A stretch of DNA of 64,000 nucleotides from Mycobacterium basiliense (GCF_900292015.1 NZ_LR130759.1:3410001-3474000); one strand, 5' to 3'; shown: positions 7,981 to 17,780, counted from the first letter of the stretch. The notes: generated from the sequence alone by a model not told the origin. Numbers and translations are program-made.

Positions 7981-9543
7981 ATGCCCGTAACTGCGCCAAA
8001 GGCGGCGCGCCATCTGGAGGTCGAGCGCAAGTTCGACGTCGTCGAGTCGACGGTCTCGCCGTCGTTCGAGGGCATCGCGGCAGTAGGGCGGGTCGACCAG
8101 AAACCGAGTCAGGCGATGGACGCGGTTTACTTCGACACCGAGGCGCAGGATCTGGCACGCAACCGGATCACGCTACGGCGCCGCACCGGCGGCGCCGACG
8201 CCGGTTGGCATTTGAAATTGCCGGCCGGCCCCGACTCCCGTACCGAGATTCATGCCGCCCTCACCGCGTCCGACGGGGCTTCCGCGGGCGAGGTGCCGGC
8301 CGAGTTGCTGGACGTAGTGCTCGCAATCGTTCGTGACCGGCCGGTGGTGCCGGTCGCGCGAATCACCACCCAGCGCGAGAGCCAGTTGCTCTACAGCGCC
8401 GACGGTGCCGCGTTGGCCGAGTTCTGCGATGACCACGTGACCGCGTGGTCGGCGGGAGGCCCCAACGGCTCCGATAGCGAGCCGCTCGAACAACAGTGGC
8501 GCGAGTGGGAAGTCGAGCTGATCGCGCCGAACGGGGCCGACGGTAGCGAACTGCTCGACCGGCTGACCAACCGTCTGCTCGATGCGGGGGCCGCGCCCGC
8601 TGGGCATGGTTCCAAGCTGGCCCGCACGCTGGGCGCGACACCGCAAGATGCCAACCGGCCACCAGTGGACCCGGTTCACCGGGCGGTAGCCCGGCACGTC
8701 GAAGAGTTGCTGGTGTGGGATCGTGCCGTGCGCGCCAACGCCGACGATTCGGTGCACCAGATGCGAGTGACCACCCGCAAGATCCGCAGCCTGGTCAAGG
8801 ACTCCCAGGTGCCGTTTACCCTGACCGACAAGGCGTGGCTGCTTGACGAACTGCGGGAGCTCGCTGGCGTTTTGGGTGTGGCACGCGACGCCGAGGTGTT
8901 GGGCGAGCGCTACCAACACGCGTTGGACGGTCTCGATCCGGCGTTGTTGCGAGGGCCCGTTCGCGAGCGTCTGGTCGGCGGGGCTCTCCGCCGCTATCGG
9001 AGCGGGCTGCGACGGTCCCTGACCGCGATGCGGTCCAAGCGGTACTTCCGACTACTGGATGCTCTCGACGCGATGGTGTCCGAATTCCCGGTCATTGGGT
9101 CGGGCCAGAAATCCGAGCGGGTGCCCCCAACCAATATCGACGCGGCCTACCGCGGTATCCAGAAGGCCGCCAAGGCCGCCAAGGCCGCGCGGCGCGGTGC
9201 GGACGAGGGAACCGACCCCGCGGACGTCGTCAACCCCAACGAAGCGTTGCACCGAATCCGTAAGCGCGCCAAGCGGCTGCGTTACACCGCCTCCGCCATC
9301 GGCGCGACCCGGGTGTCCGAACAGGCCAAGGCCATCCAGACATTGCTCGGCGATCATCAAGACAGCGTGGTCAGCCGCGAACACTTGCTTGCGCAGGCCG
9401 ACGCCGCGCGCGACGCAGGCGAGGACACCTTCACCTATGGGCTGCTCTATCAGCAGGAGAGCGATTTGGCCGCCGAGTGCCGCCAGCAGCTCGACGGTGC
9501 GCTGCGCAAACTGCACAGCTCGGTGCGCAAGGCCCGGCGGTAA
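7981..9543 (+). CDS. CYTH-CHAD domain protein (Rv2226-like)
   Basis: 520 residues. The N-terminal CYTH domain (about 1-215) carries the ExExK signature in HLEVERKF and basic/acidic strands expected of a triphosphate tunnel fold. The C-terminal CHAD domain (about 235-515) has repeated histidine- and arginine-rich helices, e.g. VHQMRVTTRKIRSL and LHRIRKRAKRLRYTA, which bind polyphosphate in this family. GGAGG six bases before ATG 7981 sets the start. Likely a polyphosphate- or triphosphate-binding or hydrolysing protein. It converges on rnpB. Confidence 0.9.
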   Translation: MPVTAPKAARHLEVERKFDVVESTVSPSFEGIAAVGRVDQKPSQAMDAVYFDTEAQDLARNRITLRRRTGGADAGWHLKLPAGPDSRTEIHAALTASDGASAGEVPAELLDVVLAIVRDRPVVPVARITTQRESQLLYSADGAALAEFCDDHVTAWSAGGPNGSDSEPLEQQWREWEVELIAPNGADGSELLDRLTNRLLDAGAAPAGHGSKLARTLGATPQDANRPPVDPVHRAVARHVEELLVWDRAVRANADDSVHQMRVTTRKIRSLVKDSQVPFTLTDKAWLLDELRELAGVLGVARDAEVLGERYQHALDGLDPALLRGPVRERLVGGALRRYRSGLRRSLTAMRSKRYFRLLDALDAMVSEFPVIGSGQKSERVPPTNIDAAYRGIQKAAKAAKAARRGADEGTDPADVVNPNEALHRIRKRAKRLRYTASAIGATRVSEQAKAIQTLLGDHQDSVVSREHLLAQADAARDAGEDTFTYGLLYQQESDLAAECRQQLDGALRKLHSSVRKARR

Positions 9544-9585
9544 GGCGGGCGGCACGGCGCCCGACCAGCTGGCCGGGAGCGCGGA

Positions 9586-10012
<427 letters not shown>

Positions 10013-10121
10013 GCGTCAGACACGCTACCTGCTGCGCATATTCCGAGCCAACGGACGCGGCGACAGCACTTCACCGCAGGGCGCCGCCGAACCCGGTCAG
10101 CACGCCTGCTCCGGTGACCGG

Positions 10122-10433
10122 CTAGACGAAGCTGCTTGACACCCGAGATCTCAGGGCAAATCGTTCGGCACGGTCTTCGACCGATTCCGTCAGCACATCC
10201 AGCAGCGCGCCGGCATCGAAAATCTCGTTCACCGCTTCTTGGAACAGCTATTCCCTGGTCTGGAAATGGTTGTCGGACGACCCGACAGCGACGTCGACCG
10301 CCTGGCTGATGTCCTGAATGGGCACGTGGTGTTTGCCGTCGGTAATAGGGCCTTGCGCGGCTTGGATAACGCGGCTCGAGTGCGCTGCTTGCGCCGTTGC
10401 GTCACGGTTTGGCGGTTTGGCGACATTGTCCAC
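10122..10433 (-). pseudogene. Remnant of a TetR-family regulator
   Basis: 104 codons read on the minus strand from GTG 10433 to TAG at 10122, interrupted by an in-frame TAG at 10248-10250. The helix-turn-helix region is recognisable: DISQAVDVAVGSSDNHFQTRE, then the stop, then LFQEAVNEIFDAGALLDVL. This matches the TetR pattern of IAQAADVSVGTIYNHF followed by T-K/R-E-x-LF. Only the DNA-binding domain and first ligand-domain helix remain. It occupies the position where M. tuberculosis has Rv2227. Confidence 0.75.
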
Positions 10434-10496
10434 GCGCTGGCGTCCCTGGTTGAGCGCTTACGCGCTCGCCAGCTCGGCGACGGCGGCGTTGACCGA

Positions 10497-11621
10497 TCAG
10501 CCCAAGTAGCCGGTCTGGTTCACCATTCGCACCGATGCCGCACCATCGGAATAGAACTCGGCGATGCTCAGCGAGGCCAGATCGAGATGCAACCGGTAGA
10601 GCACACCCGAACCGGCATCCAGGGCGAGCCGTAGCAGCATCTTGATCGGCGTGACGTGTGAGACCACCAGCACGGTCGCACCTTCATAGCCGGCGATGAT
10701 CCGGTCACGCCCCCGGCGAACCCGCCGCAACACGTCGTCGAAGCTCTCCCCGCCGGGCGGTGTGGTGCTGGCGTCCCGTAGCCAGCGCCGATGCAACTCA
10801 GGATCGCGCTTGGCCGCCTCGGCGAAGGTCATGCCCTCCCATGCCCCGAAATCGGTCTCGATCAGGTCATCGTCCACCGCCACGTCCAGACCGAGGGCTC
10901 GGCCAGCCGTCGTTGCGGTGTCGTAGGCGCGCTGCAGAGGTGAGGAGACCACCGCTGCGATCCCGCCGCGTTTGGCCAGATACCGGGCTGCCAGGCCGGC
11001 CTGCCGCCACCCCACCTCGTTCAATGCCGGATTTCCGCGGCCGGAATAGCGGCGCTGCACAGATAATTGGGTCTGCCCGTGTCGCAGCAAAAGCAGTCGG
11101 GTGGTCGTGCCCCGAGTACCGGCCCACCCCGGGGCCGCCACCGACACTCCAGTGCCCACATTGGTGGGGTCGGGGACAGCCACCGGCACGGCGGTGTTTC
11201 CACTCGGACGATTGGTACGAGCGGCGGCGTCCATCGCTTCGTTGGCCAACCGATCGGCATAGGTATTCCTGGATCGTGGCACCCAGGTGTAGGTGATCCG
11301 TCGGAAATGCTGCGCCAACTCGTGGGCTTGGGCATGCAGTTCCACCAAGTCCGGGTGCTTGACCTTCCAGCGTCCCGCCATCTGCTCGACCACCAGCTTG
11401 GAGTCCATCAGGACCGTCGCCTCGGTGACGCCCAGCTTCACAGCGTCGTCCAAACCGGCTATCAACCCTCGGTATTCGGCAACGTTGTTGGTGGCCCGGC
11501 CGATCGCCTGTTTGCTTTCGGCCAACACGGTCGCGCGGTCGGCCGTCCACACCACCGCGCCATATCCGGCGGGTCCGGGGTTACCCCGCGACCCACCGTC
11601 GGCTTCGATGATTACTTTCAC
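10497..11621 (-). CDS. Bifunctional RNase HI / histidine phosphatase (Rv2228c-like)
   Basis: 374 residues. RNase HI domain about 1-135 with the DEDD set at D8 (EADGGSRGNPG), E49 (AEYRGL), D73 (LMDSKLVVEQM) and D123 (ADRLANEAMD). A linker leads to a histidine-phosphatase domain from about 172 with the RHG motif at 180-182 and a second histidine in VSHVTPIK. The M. tuberculosis orthologue is known to combine RNase H and alpha-ribazole-phosphatase-like (CobC-type) activities. The latter would dephosphorylate a cobalamin precursor, consistent with cobC two genes upstream. Its ATG overlaps the upstream stop by four bases. Confidence 0.94.
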   Translation of the reverse strand: MKVIIEADGGSRGNPGPAGYGAVVWTADRATVLAESKQAIGRATNNVAEYRGLIAGLDDAVKLGVTEATVLMDSKLVVEQMAGRWKVKHPDLVELHAQAHELAQHFRRITYTWVPRSRNTYADRLANEAMDAAARTNRPSGNTAVPVAVPDPTNVGTGVSVAAPGWAGTRGTTTRLLLLRHGQTQLSVQRRYSGRGNPALNEVGWRQAGLAARYLAKRGGIAAVVSSPLQRAYDTATTAGRALGLDVAVDDDLIETDFGAWEGMTFAEAAKRDPELHRRWLRDASTTPPGGESFDDVLRRVRRGRDRIIAGYEGATVLVVSHVTPIKMLLRLALDAGSGVLYRLHLDLASLSIAEFYSDGAASVRMVNQTGYLG

Positions 11622-12355
11622 GGCTCAAGACCTTTTACCCGCAACAGGATCGCTCCACACTCCGGACACCGCAGCACTTCATCCTCGGCGGCAGCCGAGA
11701 TGCGGGCCAACTCGCCTCGGCCGATCTCGAGTCGGCAAGCGCCACAGCGGTGACCTTGTAGCGGCGCCGCACCCGGCCCTCCCCCAGCACGTTGTCGCTC
11801 GTAGAGCGCCGAAAGGTCGGGATCAAGTGTCGCGGTCAGCTCGTCGCGTCGTGACGAATGTCCTTCGCGGGACTGGTCGAGTTCGACCAGGGCGACATCG
11901 AGGGCTTGCCGAGCAGCGGCCACCTCGGCCTGCAGACCGTCGAGCGTGGCGACCTCGGCGGTCTGCTGAGCCTGCAGCTCCTCGCGGCGCTCCATCACTT
12001 CCAGCAGGGAATCCTCCAGGCTGGCCTGGCGGCGTTCCAGGGTCTGCAGTTCGTGCTGTAGGTCGGCCAATTGCTTGGCATCGGTAGCGCCCGACGACAA
12101 CAAGGACCGATCCCGGTCTTCGCGCTTGCGCACCGCATCGATCTCGGTCTCAAGGCGCGACACCTGGGCGTCCAAATCCTCCACAGCGATCCGCAGGGCC
12201 GCCAGCCGATCACTGGCCTCGCCGTGCTCAACCTGCGCCTGCTCGAAGGCCTTGCGCTCCGGCAGATGAGCGACGCGATGCGCCAGCCGGGACAACTCAG
12301 CATCCACCTTCGCTAACTCCAATAGCGAACGTTGCTGTGCCGCTTCGGCTTTCAT
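11618..12355 (-). CDS. Coiled-coil zinc-ribbon protein (Rv2229c-like)
   Basis: 245 residues. The first ~170 are heptad-rich coiled coil (e.g. LAKVDAELSRLAHRVAHL; DLQHELQTLERRQASLE). The C-terminus is a C4 zinc ribbon with CGAC (in HRCGACRLEIG) and CPEC (in LRCPECGAIL). This is the family often annotated as C4-type zinc-ribbon or putative nucleic-acid-binding protein. It is translationally coupled to the RNase H gene and lies 23 bases after NIF3, so the four genes 10497-14570 look like one operon. Molecular role unknown. Confidence 0.92.
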   Translation of the reverse strand: MKAEAAQQRSLLELAKVDAELSRLAHRVAHLPERKAFEQAQVEHGEASDRLAALRIAVEDLDAQVSRLETEIDAVRKREDRDRSLLSSGATDAKQLADLQHELQTLERRQASLEDSLLEVMERREELQAQQTAEVATLDGLQAEVAAARQALDVALVELDQSREGHSSRRDELTATLDPDLSALYERQRAGGGPGAAPLQGHRCGACRLEIGRGELARISAAAEDEVLRCPECGAILLRVKGLEP

Positions 12356-12378
12356 CCTTTATTCTCCAGGTCCTATGC

Positions 12379-13515
12379 TCAGGTGTCGTTCTCGCGCGGT
12401 GCTTTTACATTCCAGGGGTCGGTGCGGACGGTGCACACACGCACCGGCAACGACGGGCCGAAATGGGACTGCAGCAAGTTAGCGGCCTGGCCACACCACG
12501 GGAATTCGCTTGCCCAATGTGCAACGTCAACCAAGGCCACGTGTGAGGATCGGCAGTGCTCGTCGGCGGGGTGGTGCCGCAGATCAGCGGTCACGTAAGC
12601 CTGTACGTCGGCGGCTGCGGCGGCGCTCAACAGCGAATCCCCCGCACCACCGCAGACCGCGACCCGAGACACGGGCATGTCCGGATCGCCGGCAGCGCGC
12701 ACCCCCCAAGAAGTCCGCGGCAAGACGGCCTCGACACGGCAGACGAAGGCACTTAGCGGTTCGGGTTCGGGCAGCGTTCCGATGCGCCCCAAGCCAACGT
12801 CCCGGGGCGGCGGCACCAGCGCGAAAATGTCGAACGCCGGCTCCTCATACGGGTGTGCCGCGCGCATCGCCGTCAATACTGCGGGCCGCGCCCGCGCCGA
12901 CGCAATGACCTCGACCCGGTTCTCCGTCACTCGCTCGACCGCGCCGACGCTACCTATTGCCGGCGACGCCCCCTCAAGTGGCAGAAACTGCCCGGTACCG
13001 GTGACGCTCCAACTGCAATGCGAGTAGTCACCGATATGTCCGGCTCCGGCCTCGAAAACCGCAGCCTGCACCGTTTCGGCGTGCTCACGCGGCACATAGA
13101 TGACCCACTTGTCGAGGTCGGACACATCCGGCAACCGAGCCAGAACCGATTCGACGGTAAGTCCCAGCGCCTGCGCCAGCGCATCGGATACCCCCGGCGC
13201 CGCCGAGTCGGCGTTGGTATGCGCGGTGAACAGCGAACGGCCGGATCGGATCAAGCGGTGCACGAGCGCGCCTTTGGCGGTATTGGCCGCTACCGAGTCG
13301 ACCCCGCGCAGCAGCAATGGATGATGGGCTAGCAGCAGACCGCCTTCGGGAACCTCGTCGACCACGGCCGGCGTCGCGTCCACCGCGATGGTCACCGAAT
13401 CCAGCACTTCCGCGGGGTCGCCACACACCAAGCCAACCGAATCCCACGATTCGGCCAGACGTGGCGGATAAGCCTCGTCCAGCACCTCGATGACGTCAGC
13501 CAGCCGCACGCTCAT
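12379..13515 (-). CDS. NIF3/DUF34 family metal-binding protein (Rv2230c-like)
   Basis: 378 residues, dinuclear-metal NIF3-like (GTP cyclohydrolase 1 type 2 homologue). Metal ligands are visible in [12 protein letters not shown] near the N-terminus and [11 protein letters not shown] near the C-terminus. The central insert (PII-like NIF3 domain) ends in the [11 protein letters not shown] signature. ATG 13515 has GGAGG six bases upstream and overlaps the cobC stop by four bases. The same frame continues upstream but out of homology. Biochemical function of the family is unsettled. Confidence 0.93.
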   Translation of the reverse strand: MSVRLADVIEVLDEAYPPRLAESWDSVGLVCGDPAEVLDSVTIAVDATPAVVDEVPEGGLLLAHHPLLLRGVDSVAANTAKGALVHRLIRSGRSLFTAHTNADSAAPGVSDALAQALGLTVESVLARLPDVSDLDKWVIYVPREHAETVQAAVFEAGAGHIGDYSHCSWSVTGTGQFLPLEGASPAIGSVGAVERVTENRVEVIASARARPAVLTAMRAAHPYEEPAFDIFALVPPPRDVGLGRIGTLPEPEPLSAFVCRVEAVLPRTSWGVRAAGDPDMPVSRVAVCGGAGDSLLSAAAAADVQAYVTADLRHHPADEHCRSSHVALVDVAHWASEFPWCGQAANLLQSHFGPSLPVRVCTVRTDPWNVKAPRENDT

Positions 13516-14570
13516 CGGCACCTCCCCGTACCCGCAGCCCGGTCGGCGGTTCCGCAGATGGCTTCGACCAGCTGGGGCCATTCCGATCGCACCGCAACAC
13601 GCAGATAGCGCCCGTCCAGACCGACAAAGGTGTCGCAGCGTCGCACAGCGATTCCCTTGTACTGCAATTCTTTCCGTATCCGATCGGCATCCGGAAGGGC
13701 GAACAACACAAACGGCGCGCAGCCATCGACCACCGTGGCACCGACCGATTCGAGACCGGCCACCATCTCGGCGCGCACAGCACTCAAGCGCACAGCATCG
13801 GCGGCGGCCTCGGCCACGGCTTCGGGCCCACAGCATGCCGCGATGGCGGCCAACTGCAGCGTGCCCACCGGCCAGTGGGCGCGCTGGGTGGTCAGTTGGG
13901 CCAACACGTCCGGGGCGCCCAGCGCGTAGCCAACCCGCAGACCAGCCAGCGACCACGTCTTGGTGAGGCTACGCAGCACCAGCACGTCGGGCAGTGAGTC
14001 ACCGGCCAGCGACTCCGATTCTCCGGGAACTGAATCTGCGAACGCCTCGTCGACCACCAGAACCCGTCCGGGGCGGCGTAACGCCAGCAGCTGCTCACGG
14101 GTGTGCAGCACCGACGTCGGATTGGTCGGATTGCCCACCACCACCAGGTCGGCGTCGTCGGGCACCGCACTCGCGTCCAGGTGGAAGGGGGGCTCGAGGA
14201 CCACATGGTGCACCGGCACTCCGGCCGTGCTCAGGGCCACCCCCGGCTCGGTGAACGAGGGCGCGACGATTGCCGCCCGTTGCGGACGCAGGTTGCTCAG
14301 CAACGCAAAGCCTTCGGTTGCGCCGGACAGGGGCACCACCTGGGCCCGGGTCCGGCGGTGCCGGTGGGCCACCACGTCTTGGGCACGGTGCACCTCATCG
14401 AGGCTTGGGTAGCGGGCCAGATCAGGTAACCGCGCTGCCAAGAGTTCGATGAGCCACTGCGGCGGACGAGGGTGACGGACATTGACGGCGAAATCCAGCA
14501 TGCCCGGCGCGGCGGCCTGGTCACCGTGATAGCGCGCCGCGGCAAGGGAGCTCCTGTACAGACCCGCCAC
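13512..14570 (-). CDS. cobC: PLP aminotransferase-like CobC (threonine-phosphate decarboxylase type)
   Basis: 352-residue fold-type I PLP enzyme resembling histidinol-phosphate aminotransferase and CobC/CobD L-threonine-O-3-phosphate decarboxylase, which makes aminopropanol phosphate for the cobalamin nucleotide loop. PLP-contact segments are [17 protein letters not shown] (D174) and [17 protein letters not shown] with the Schiff-base lysine K204. The GTG at 14570 fits the M. tuberculosis N-terminus. It heads the leftward operon and overlaps NIF3 by four bases. Confidence 0.9.
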   Translation of the reverse strand: MAGLYRSSLAAARYHGDQAAAPGMLDFAVNVRHPRPPQWLIELLAARLPDLARYPSLDEVHRAQDVVAHRHRRTRAQVVPLSGATEGFALLSNLRPQRAAIVAPSFTEPGVALSTAGVPVHHVVLEPPFHLDASAVPDDADLVVVGNPTNPTSVLHTREQLLALRRPGRVLVVDEAFADSVPGESESLAGDSLPDVLVLRSLTKTWSLAGLRVGYALGAPDVLAQLTTQRAHWPVGTLQLAAIAACCGPEAVAEAAADAVRLSAVRAEMVAGLESVGATVVDGCAPFVLFALPDADRIRKELQYKGIAVRRCDTFVGLDGRYLRVAVRSEWPQLVEAICGTADRAAGTGRCR

Positions 14571-14580
14571 CTGTGAAACA

Positions 14581-14763
14581 CTAGTGCGCCGATGCGCGGA
14601 TCAGGCATCCGGAGCACCAGGCTCGTGCCCAGACCCGGGCAACGCCCCGGCATGCTCTGGCCGGCCCACCGCGAATACCTGCGTTTCCGGGCCGCTTGGG
14701 TCTGCCGCAGTGCGCCCGGCCGGGCTTGAACGAGCCAATCCGGTGTGCCGACCGGGCCACCAT
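14581..14763 (-). CDS. Possible 60-residue leader ORF ahead of cobC
   Basis: A short open frame with a near-perfect ribosome-binding site (CCAGGAGG, four bases before ATG 14763) ends at TAG 14581, ten bases before the cobC GTG. The product is Arg- and Cys-rich (four Cys) with no recognised domain. Its codon use includes AGA twice and is not strikingly mycobacterial. It could couple translation to cobC or simply be chance. Confidence 0.25.
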   Translation of the reverse strand: MVARSAHRIGSFKPGRAHCGRPKRPGNAGIRGGPARACRGVARVWARAWCSGCLIRASAH

Positions 14764-14799
14764 TGCCTCCTGGTTCGGACCGCCGCCGCATCAACGACA

Positions 14800-15528
14800 A
14801 TGGAACGCGTGACAGGTTCGATCGCGGCCGATCCGCCGGCCGATCCCGACGCCGCCCAGCAGCGCGCGCAGATGCCGCCCGGGACGCCGGAGCTGGTAAT
14901 TTTCGATCTCGACGGCACCCTTACCGACTCGGCGCACGGGATCGTGGCCAGCTTTCGCCACGCGCTCGACCACATCGGTGCCGACATTCCTGACGGCGAC
15001 CTAGCCGCCCGGATCGTCGGCCCGCCGATGGACGACACCTTCCACTCCATGGCGCTCGGAGACCGCGTCGGCGAGGCGATTGCGGCGTTTCGGGCCGAGT
15101 ACGCCGCCCGCGGCTGGGCGATGAACACCCCGTTCGACGGGATCGCAGCGCTGCTGGCAGACCTGCGCGCCGCCGGCATCCGGCTGGCCGTGGCCACATC
15201 CAAGTTGGAGCACACGGCGCGCCGTATCCTCACCCATTTCGGGCTCGATCAGCATTTCGAGGTCGTAGCCGGAGCGACCGGCGATGGCACCCGTAGCAAC
15301 AAGACCGAGGTGCTGGCACACGCGCTGGCGCAGCTGCAGCCATTACCGGAGCGTGTGCTGATGGTCGGAGACCGCAGCCATGATGTGGAAGGGGCCGCGG
15401 CGCACGGCATCGAGACGATCGTGGTCGGCTGGGGTTACGGCCAGGACGACTTCGGCAACGACGAGCCCAGCACCGCATTGCTGCATGCTGCGACGGTCGA
15501 CGAGCTGCGGGAGGCGCTCGGTGTCTGA
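14800..15528 (+). CDS. ptkA: HAD-superfamily protein, tyrosine kinase PtkA orthologue
   Basis: 242 residues from ATG 14800. The HAD motif I is IFDLDGTLTDS (D36, D38). Motif II is in AVATSKLEHTARRI and motif III/IV in VLMVGDRSHDVEGAAAHG. The M. tuberculosis orthologue (Rv2232) is reported to autophosphorylate on tyrosine and phosphorylate PtpA, despite a phosphatase-type fold. The frame is open to 14584, so a longer disordered N-terminus is possible, and GTG 14809 is a third start candidate. The stop overlaps ptpA by eight bases. Confidence 0.9.
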   Translation: MERVTGSIAADPPADPDAAQQRAQMPPGTPELVIFDLDGTLTDSAHGIVASFRHALDHIGADIPDGDLAARIVGPPMDDTFHSMALGDRVGEAIAAFRAEYAARGWAMNTPFDGIAALLADLRAAGIRLAVATSKLEHTARRILTHFGLDQHFEVVAGATGDGTRSNKTEVLAHALAQLQPLPERVLMVGDRSHDVEGAAAHGIETIVVGWGYGQDDFGNDEPSTALLHAATVDELREALGV

Positions 15529-16042
15529 TCCAGACGGCCGGTACCTCGGGTCCGAGGCATCTTTGCACGTCACGTTTGTGTGCACCGGCAACATCTGTCG
15601 CTCCCCGATGGCGGAGAAGATGTTCGCCCACCAACTCAAGGAACGGGGGCTGGGCGGCGCGGTGCGGGTGACCAGCGCGGGCACCGGCAACTGGCACGTC
15701 GGCAGCGGACTCGACGAGCGCGCGAGGCGGGTCCTGCGCGCCCACGGCTACCCCACCGAGCACTGTGCCGCCCAGGTCAACGCCGACCATCTGGCGGCAG
15801 ATCTGATCATTGCCCTGGGCCGCAACCATGCTCGGCTGTTGCGTCAGCTAGGCGCCGCGGAGAGCAGGCTACGGATGCTGCGGTCATTCGACCCGCGGTC
15901 GGGTGCCCACATCCCCGATGTGGAGGATCCCTACTACGGCGAGCATGCCGACTTCGAGCAGGTTTTCGAGGTAATCGAGGCCGCCTTGCCCGGCCTGCAC
16001 GGCTGGGTCGACGAGCGGCTGGCTCAGAATGGGTCGGGGTGA
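15521..16042 (+). CDS. ptpA: Low-molecular-weight protein tyrosine phosphatase PtpA
   Basis: 173 residues. The phosphatase loop CTGNICRS sits at Cys21-Ser28 with Arg27. The general-acid loop is DVEDPYYG, with the tandem tyrosines that PtkA is reported to phosphorylate. In pathogens PtpA is secreted into macrophages and blocks phagosome acidification. Compared with the M. tuberculosis protein, which I recall as MSDPLHVTFVC, ten extra residues (DGRYLGSEAS) follow VSDP. The GTG at 15521 lies inside the ptkA end and is coupled to it. Confidence 0.94.
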   Translation: MSDPDGRYLGSEASLHVTFVCTGNICRSPMAEKMFAHQLKERGLGGAVRVTSAGTGNWHVGSGLDERARRVLRAHGYPTEHCAAQVNADHLAADLIIALGRNHARLLRQLGAAESRLRMLRSFDPRSGAHIPDVEDPYYGEHADFEQVFEVIEAALPGLHGWVDERLAQNGSG

Positions 16043-16857
16043 TGCGCCGCCTGGCGTTCTTGATGCGACCCGGGTGGATAGCGCTGGGCTTGGTCGTCAT
16101 CGCCTTCACCTACCTGTGCTTCACCGTGCTGGCGCCCTGGCAGCTGGGAAAGAACACCAAGACCTCCCGGGAGAACCGCCAGATCGACCACTCCCTCAAC
16201 ACACCGCCCGTACCACTGACAACACTTCTTCCACAACAGGATTCATCGGCGCCCGACTCGCAATGGCGCAGGGTGACGACCACTGGGCATTACCTGCCCG
16301 GTGGTCAGGTGGTAGCCCGGCTGCGCGTCGTAGCAGGGGACCAGGCCTTCGAGGTGTTGGCCCCGTTCGCCGTCGACGACGGACCGACCGTTCTTGTCGA
16401 CCGCGGGTTTGTGCGGCCCGAGCCGGGCTCGCACGTTCCGGCGTTTGCACGCCCGCCCGAGCAAACCGTGACCATCACGGGGCGACTGCGTGACTCCGAA
16501 CCCGTCGTGCCGGGCAAGAAGCCGTTCACCCGGGATGGTTTCCGGCAGGTGTACTCGATCAACACCGGACAGATCTCGGCGCTGACTGGAGTCCCACTGA
16601 CCGGGTCATATCTGCAGTTGGTCGAGGACCAGCCCGGCGGGCTGGGACTACTCGGCGTGCCGCACCTGGACTCCGGACCATTCCTGTCCTACGGCATCCA
16701 ATGGATTTCGTTCGGCATCCTGGCGCCCATCGGATTGGGTTATTTCGTCTACGCCGAGATGCGCGCGCGCCGGCGGGAAACACCGGTGGCTAAACCGGCG
16801 GACAAGCCGATGAGCGTCGACGAGAAGCTCGCCGACCGCTACGGTCGGCGGCGGTAG
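16042..16857 (+). CDS. SURF1-like membrane protein (Rv2235-like)
   Basis: 271-residue SURF1-family protein, a cytochrome c oxidase assembly factor family. An N-terminal transmembrane helix (about 10-30, WIALGLVVIAFTYLCFTVLA) is followed by the SURF1 signature PWQLGKNTKTSREN, a large extracytoplasmic domain and a C-terminal helix (ISFGILAPIGLGYFVYAEM). The ATG overlaps the ptpA stop by one base, so it is part of the ptkA-ptpA unit. Its 3' end overlaps convergent cobD by 19 bases. Confidence 0.92.
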   Translation: MRRLAFLMRPGWIALGLVVIAFTYLCFTVLAPWQLGKNTKTSRENRQIDHSLNTPPVPLTTLLPQQDSSAPDSQWRRVTTTGHYLPGGQVVARLRVVAGDQAFEVLAPFAVDDGPTVLVDRGFVRPEPGSHVPAFARPPEQTVTITGRLRDSEPVVPGKKPFTRDGFRQVYSINTGQISALTGVPLTGSYLQLVEDQPGGLGLLGVPHLDSGPFLSYGIQWISFGILAPIGLGYFVYAEMRARRRETPVAKPADKPMSVDEKLADRYGRRR

Positions 16858-17780
16858 AGCGACAAGAGCGCACACCCGGCCGCCGCGGCCTGCACCAGCC
16901 GCGACAACATCACCGCCCTCCGCAGATCGGCCACGGTGGGTTGTCGCCCAGCCCCCAGCGTCGGCCGGATCTGCAGCTCGTAGCGATACTGCGTGGGGCC
17001 GCCCAGTTGCACGCGAAGAGCCCCGGCGAACGCCGCCTCGACGACTCCGGCGTTCGGGCTGGGGTGCCGTTCGGCGTCGCGGCGCCAGGCCCGCACCGCA
17101 TCCGAGAGCGATCCGCCGATGACCGGCGCGCATATCACCACCAGCGCAGCGGTCACGCGGGCGGCGAGATAGTTGGCCAGATCGTCCAAACGTGCTGCGG
17201 CCCAACCGAAGCGGCGATAGCGTGGCGAGCGATAGCCGATCATGGAATCCAAGGTGTTGATCGCACGGTAGCCCAGCACTCCGGGCGCGCCTCCCACCAT
17301 CGCCCAGAGCAAGGGCGCCACCTGGGCGTCGGAGGTGTTCTCGGCAACGGACTCCAGCGCCGCGCGGGTCAGGCCCGCCACGTCCAGCTGGTCCGGATCC
17401 CGCCCGCACAATGCGGGCAGCTGCCGGCGCGCCGCCTCGACGTCGCCGCGCTCCAACAGGTCAGACATCGTTAGGCCGGTGCGTGCCAGCGAGGTTCCTC
17501 CCAGAGAGATCCAGGTGGCCGTGGCCGTGGCCGTGGCGAACCACAGGCCCCCGCGACACCGCTGCATGGCGGCCCCGACCAGGGCGGCCGCACTCACCAA
17601 GACCGTCACGTGCACCGCTCCGGCCACCCGGTTGTCGCGGTAGGTGATCTGCTCCAACTTGGCGGCCAGCCGCCCGAACACCGCGACCGGGTGACCTCGT
17701 TTGGGGTCGCCCACGGCGAGGTCTGCCAGGTAGCCGGCCAGCACGCCAAGGATCCGGGTCTGCCGCGCCGACGACAACAC
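16839..17780 (-). CDS. cobD: Adenosylcobinamide-phosphate synthase CobD (CbiB)
   Basis: 313-residue membrane enzyme that attaches aminopropanol (phosphate) to cobyric acid, the step after cobC. Family motifs are DPKRGHPVAVFGRLA, LESVAENTSDAQVAPLLW, YRAINTLDSMIGYRSPRY and RDAERHPSPNAGVVEAAFA. Several hydrophobic helices are present. Together with cobC and the CobC-type phosphatase domain this makes a lower-loop cobalamin cluster split around ptkA-ptpA. Confidence 0.94.
   Translation of the reverse strand: MLSSARQTRILGVLAGYLADLAVGDPKRGHPVAVFGRLAAKLEQITYRDNRVAGAVHVTVLVSAAALVGAAMQRCRGGLWFATATATATWISLGGTSLARTGLTMSDLLERGDVEAARRQLPALCGRDPDQLDVAGLTRAALESVAENTSDAQVAPLLWAMVGGAPGVLGYRAINTLDSMIGYRSPRYRRFGWAAARLDDLANYLAARVTAALVVICAPVIGGSLSDAVRAWRRDAERHPSPNAGVVEAAFAGALRVQLGGPTQYRYELQIRPTLGAGRQPTVADLRRAVMLSRLVQAAAAGCALLSLYRRRP

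Noticed and set aside
12379..13956. Longer 525-residue NIF3 protein starting at 13956
   Set aside because: The extra N-terminus overlaps cobC antisense-frame sequence, has no homology, and a good ribosome-binding site marks ATG 13515.
14571..14800. Possible cobalamin riboswitch ahead of cobC
   Set aside because: The interval lacks the B12-box (AGCCAGGAGACCTGCC-like) and the other conserved blocks; the AGGAGG seen is a ribosome-binding site.
14571..14800. vapBC16 toxin-antitoxin genes
   Set aside because: The interval is only 230 bases and holds no PIN-domain frame, so the MTBC module is absent.
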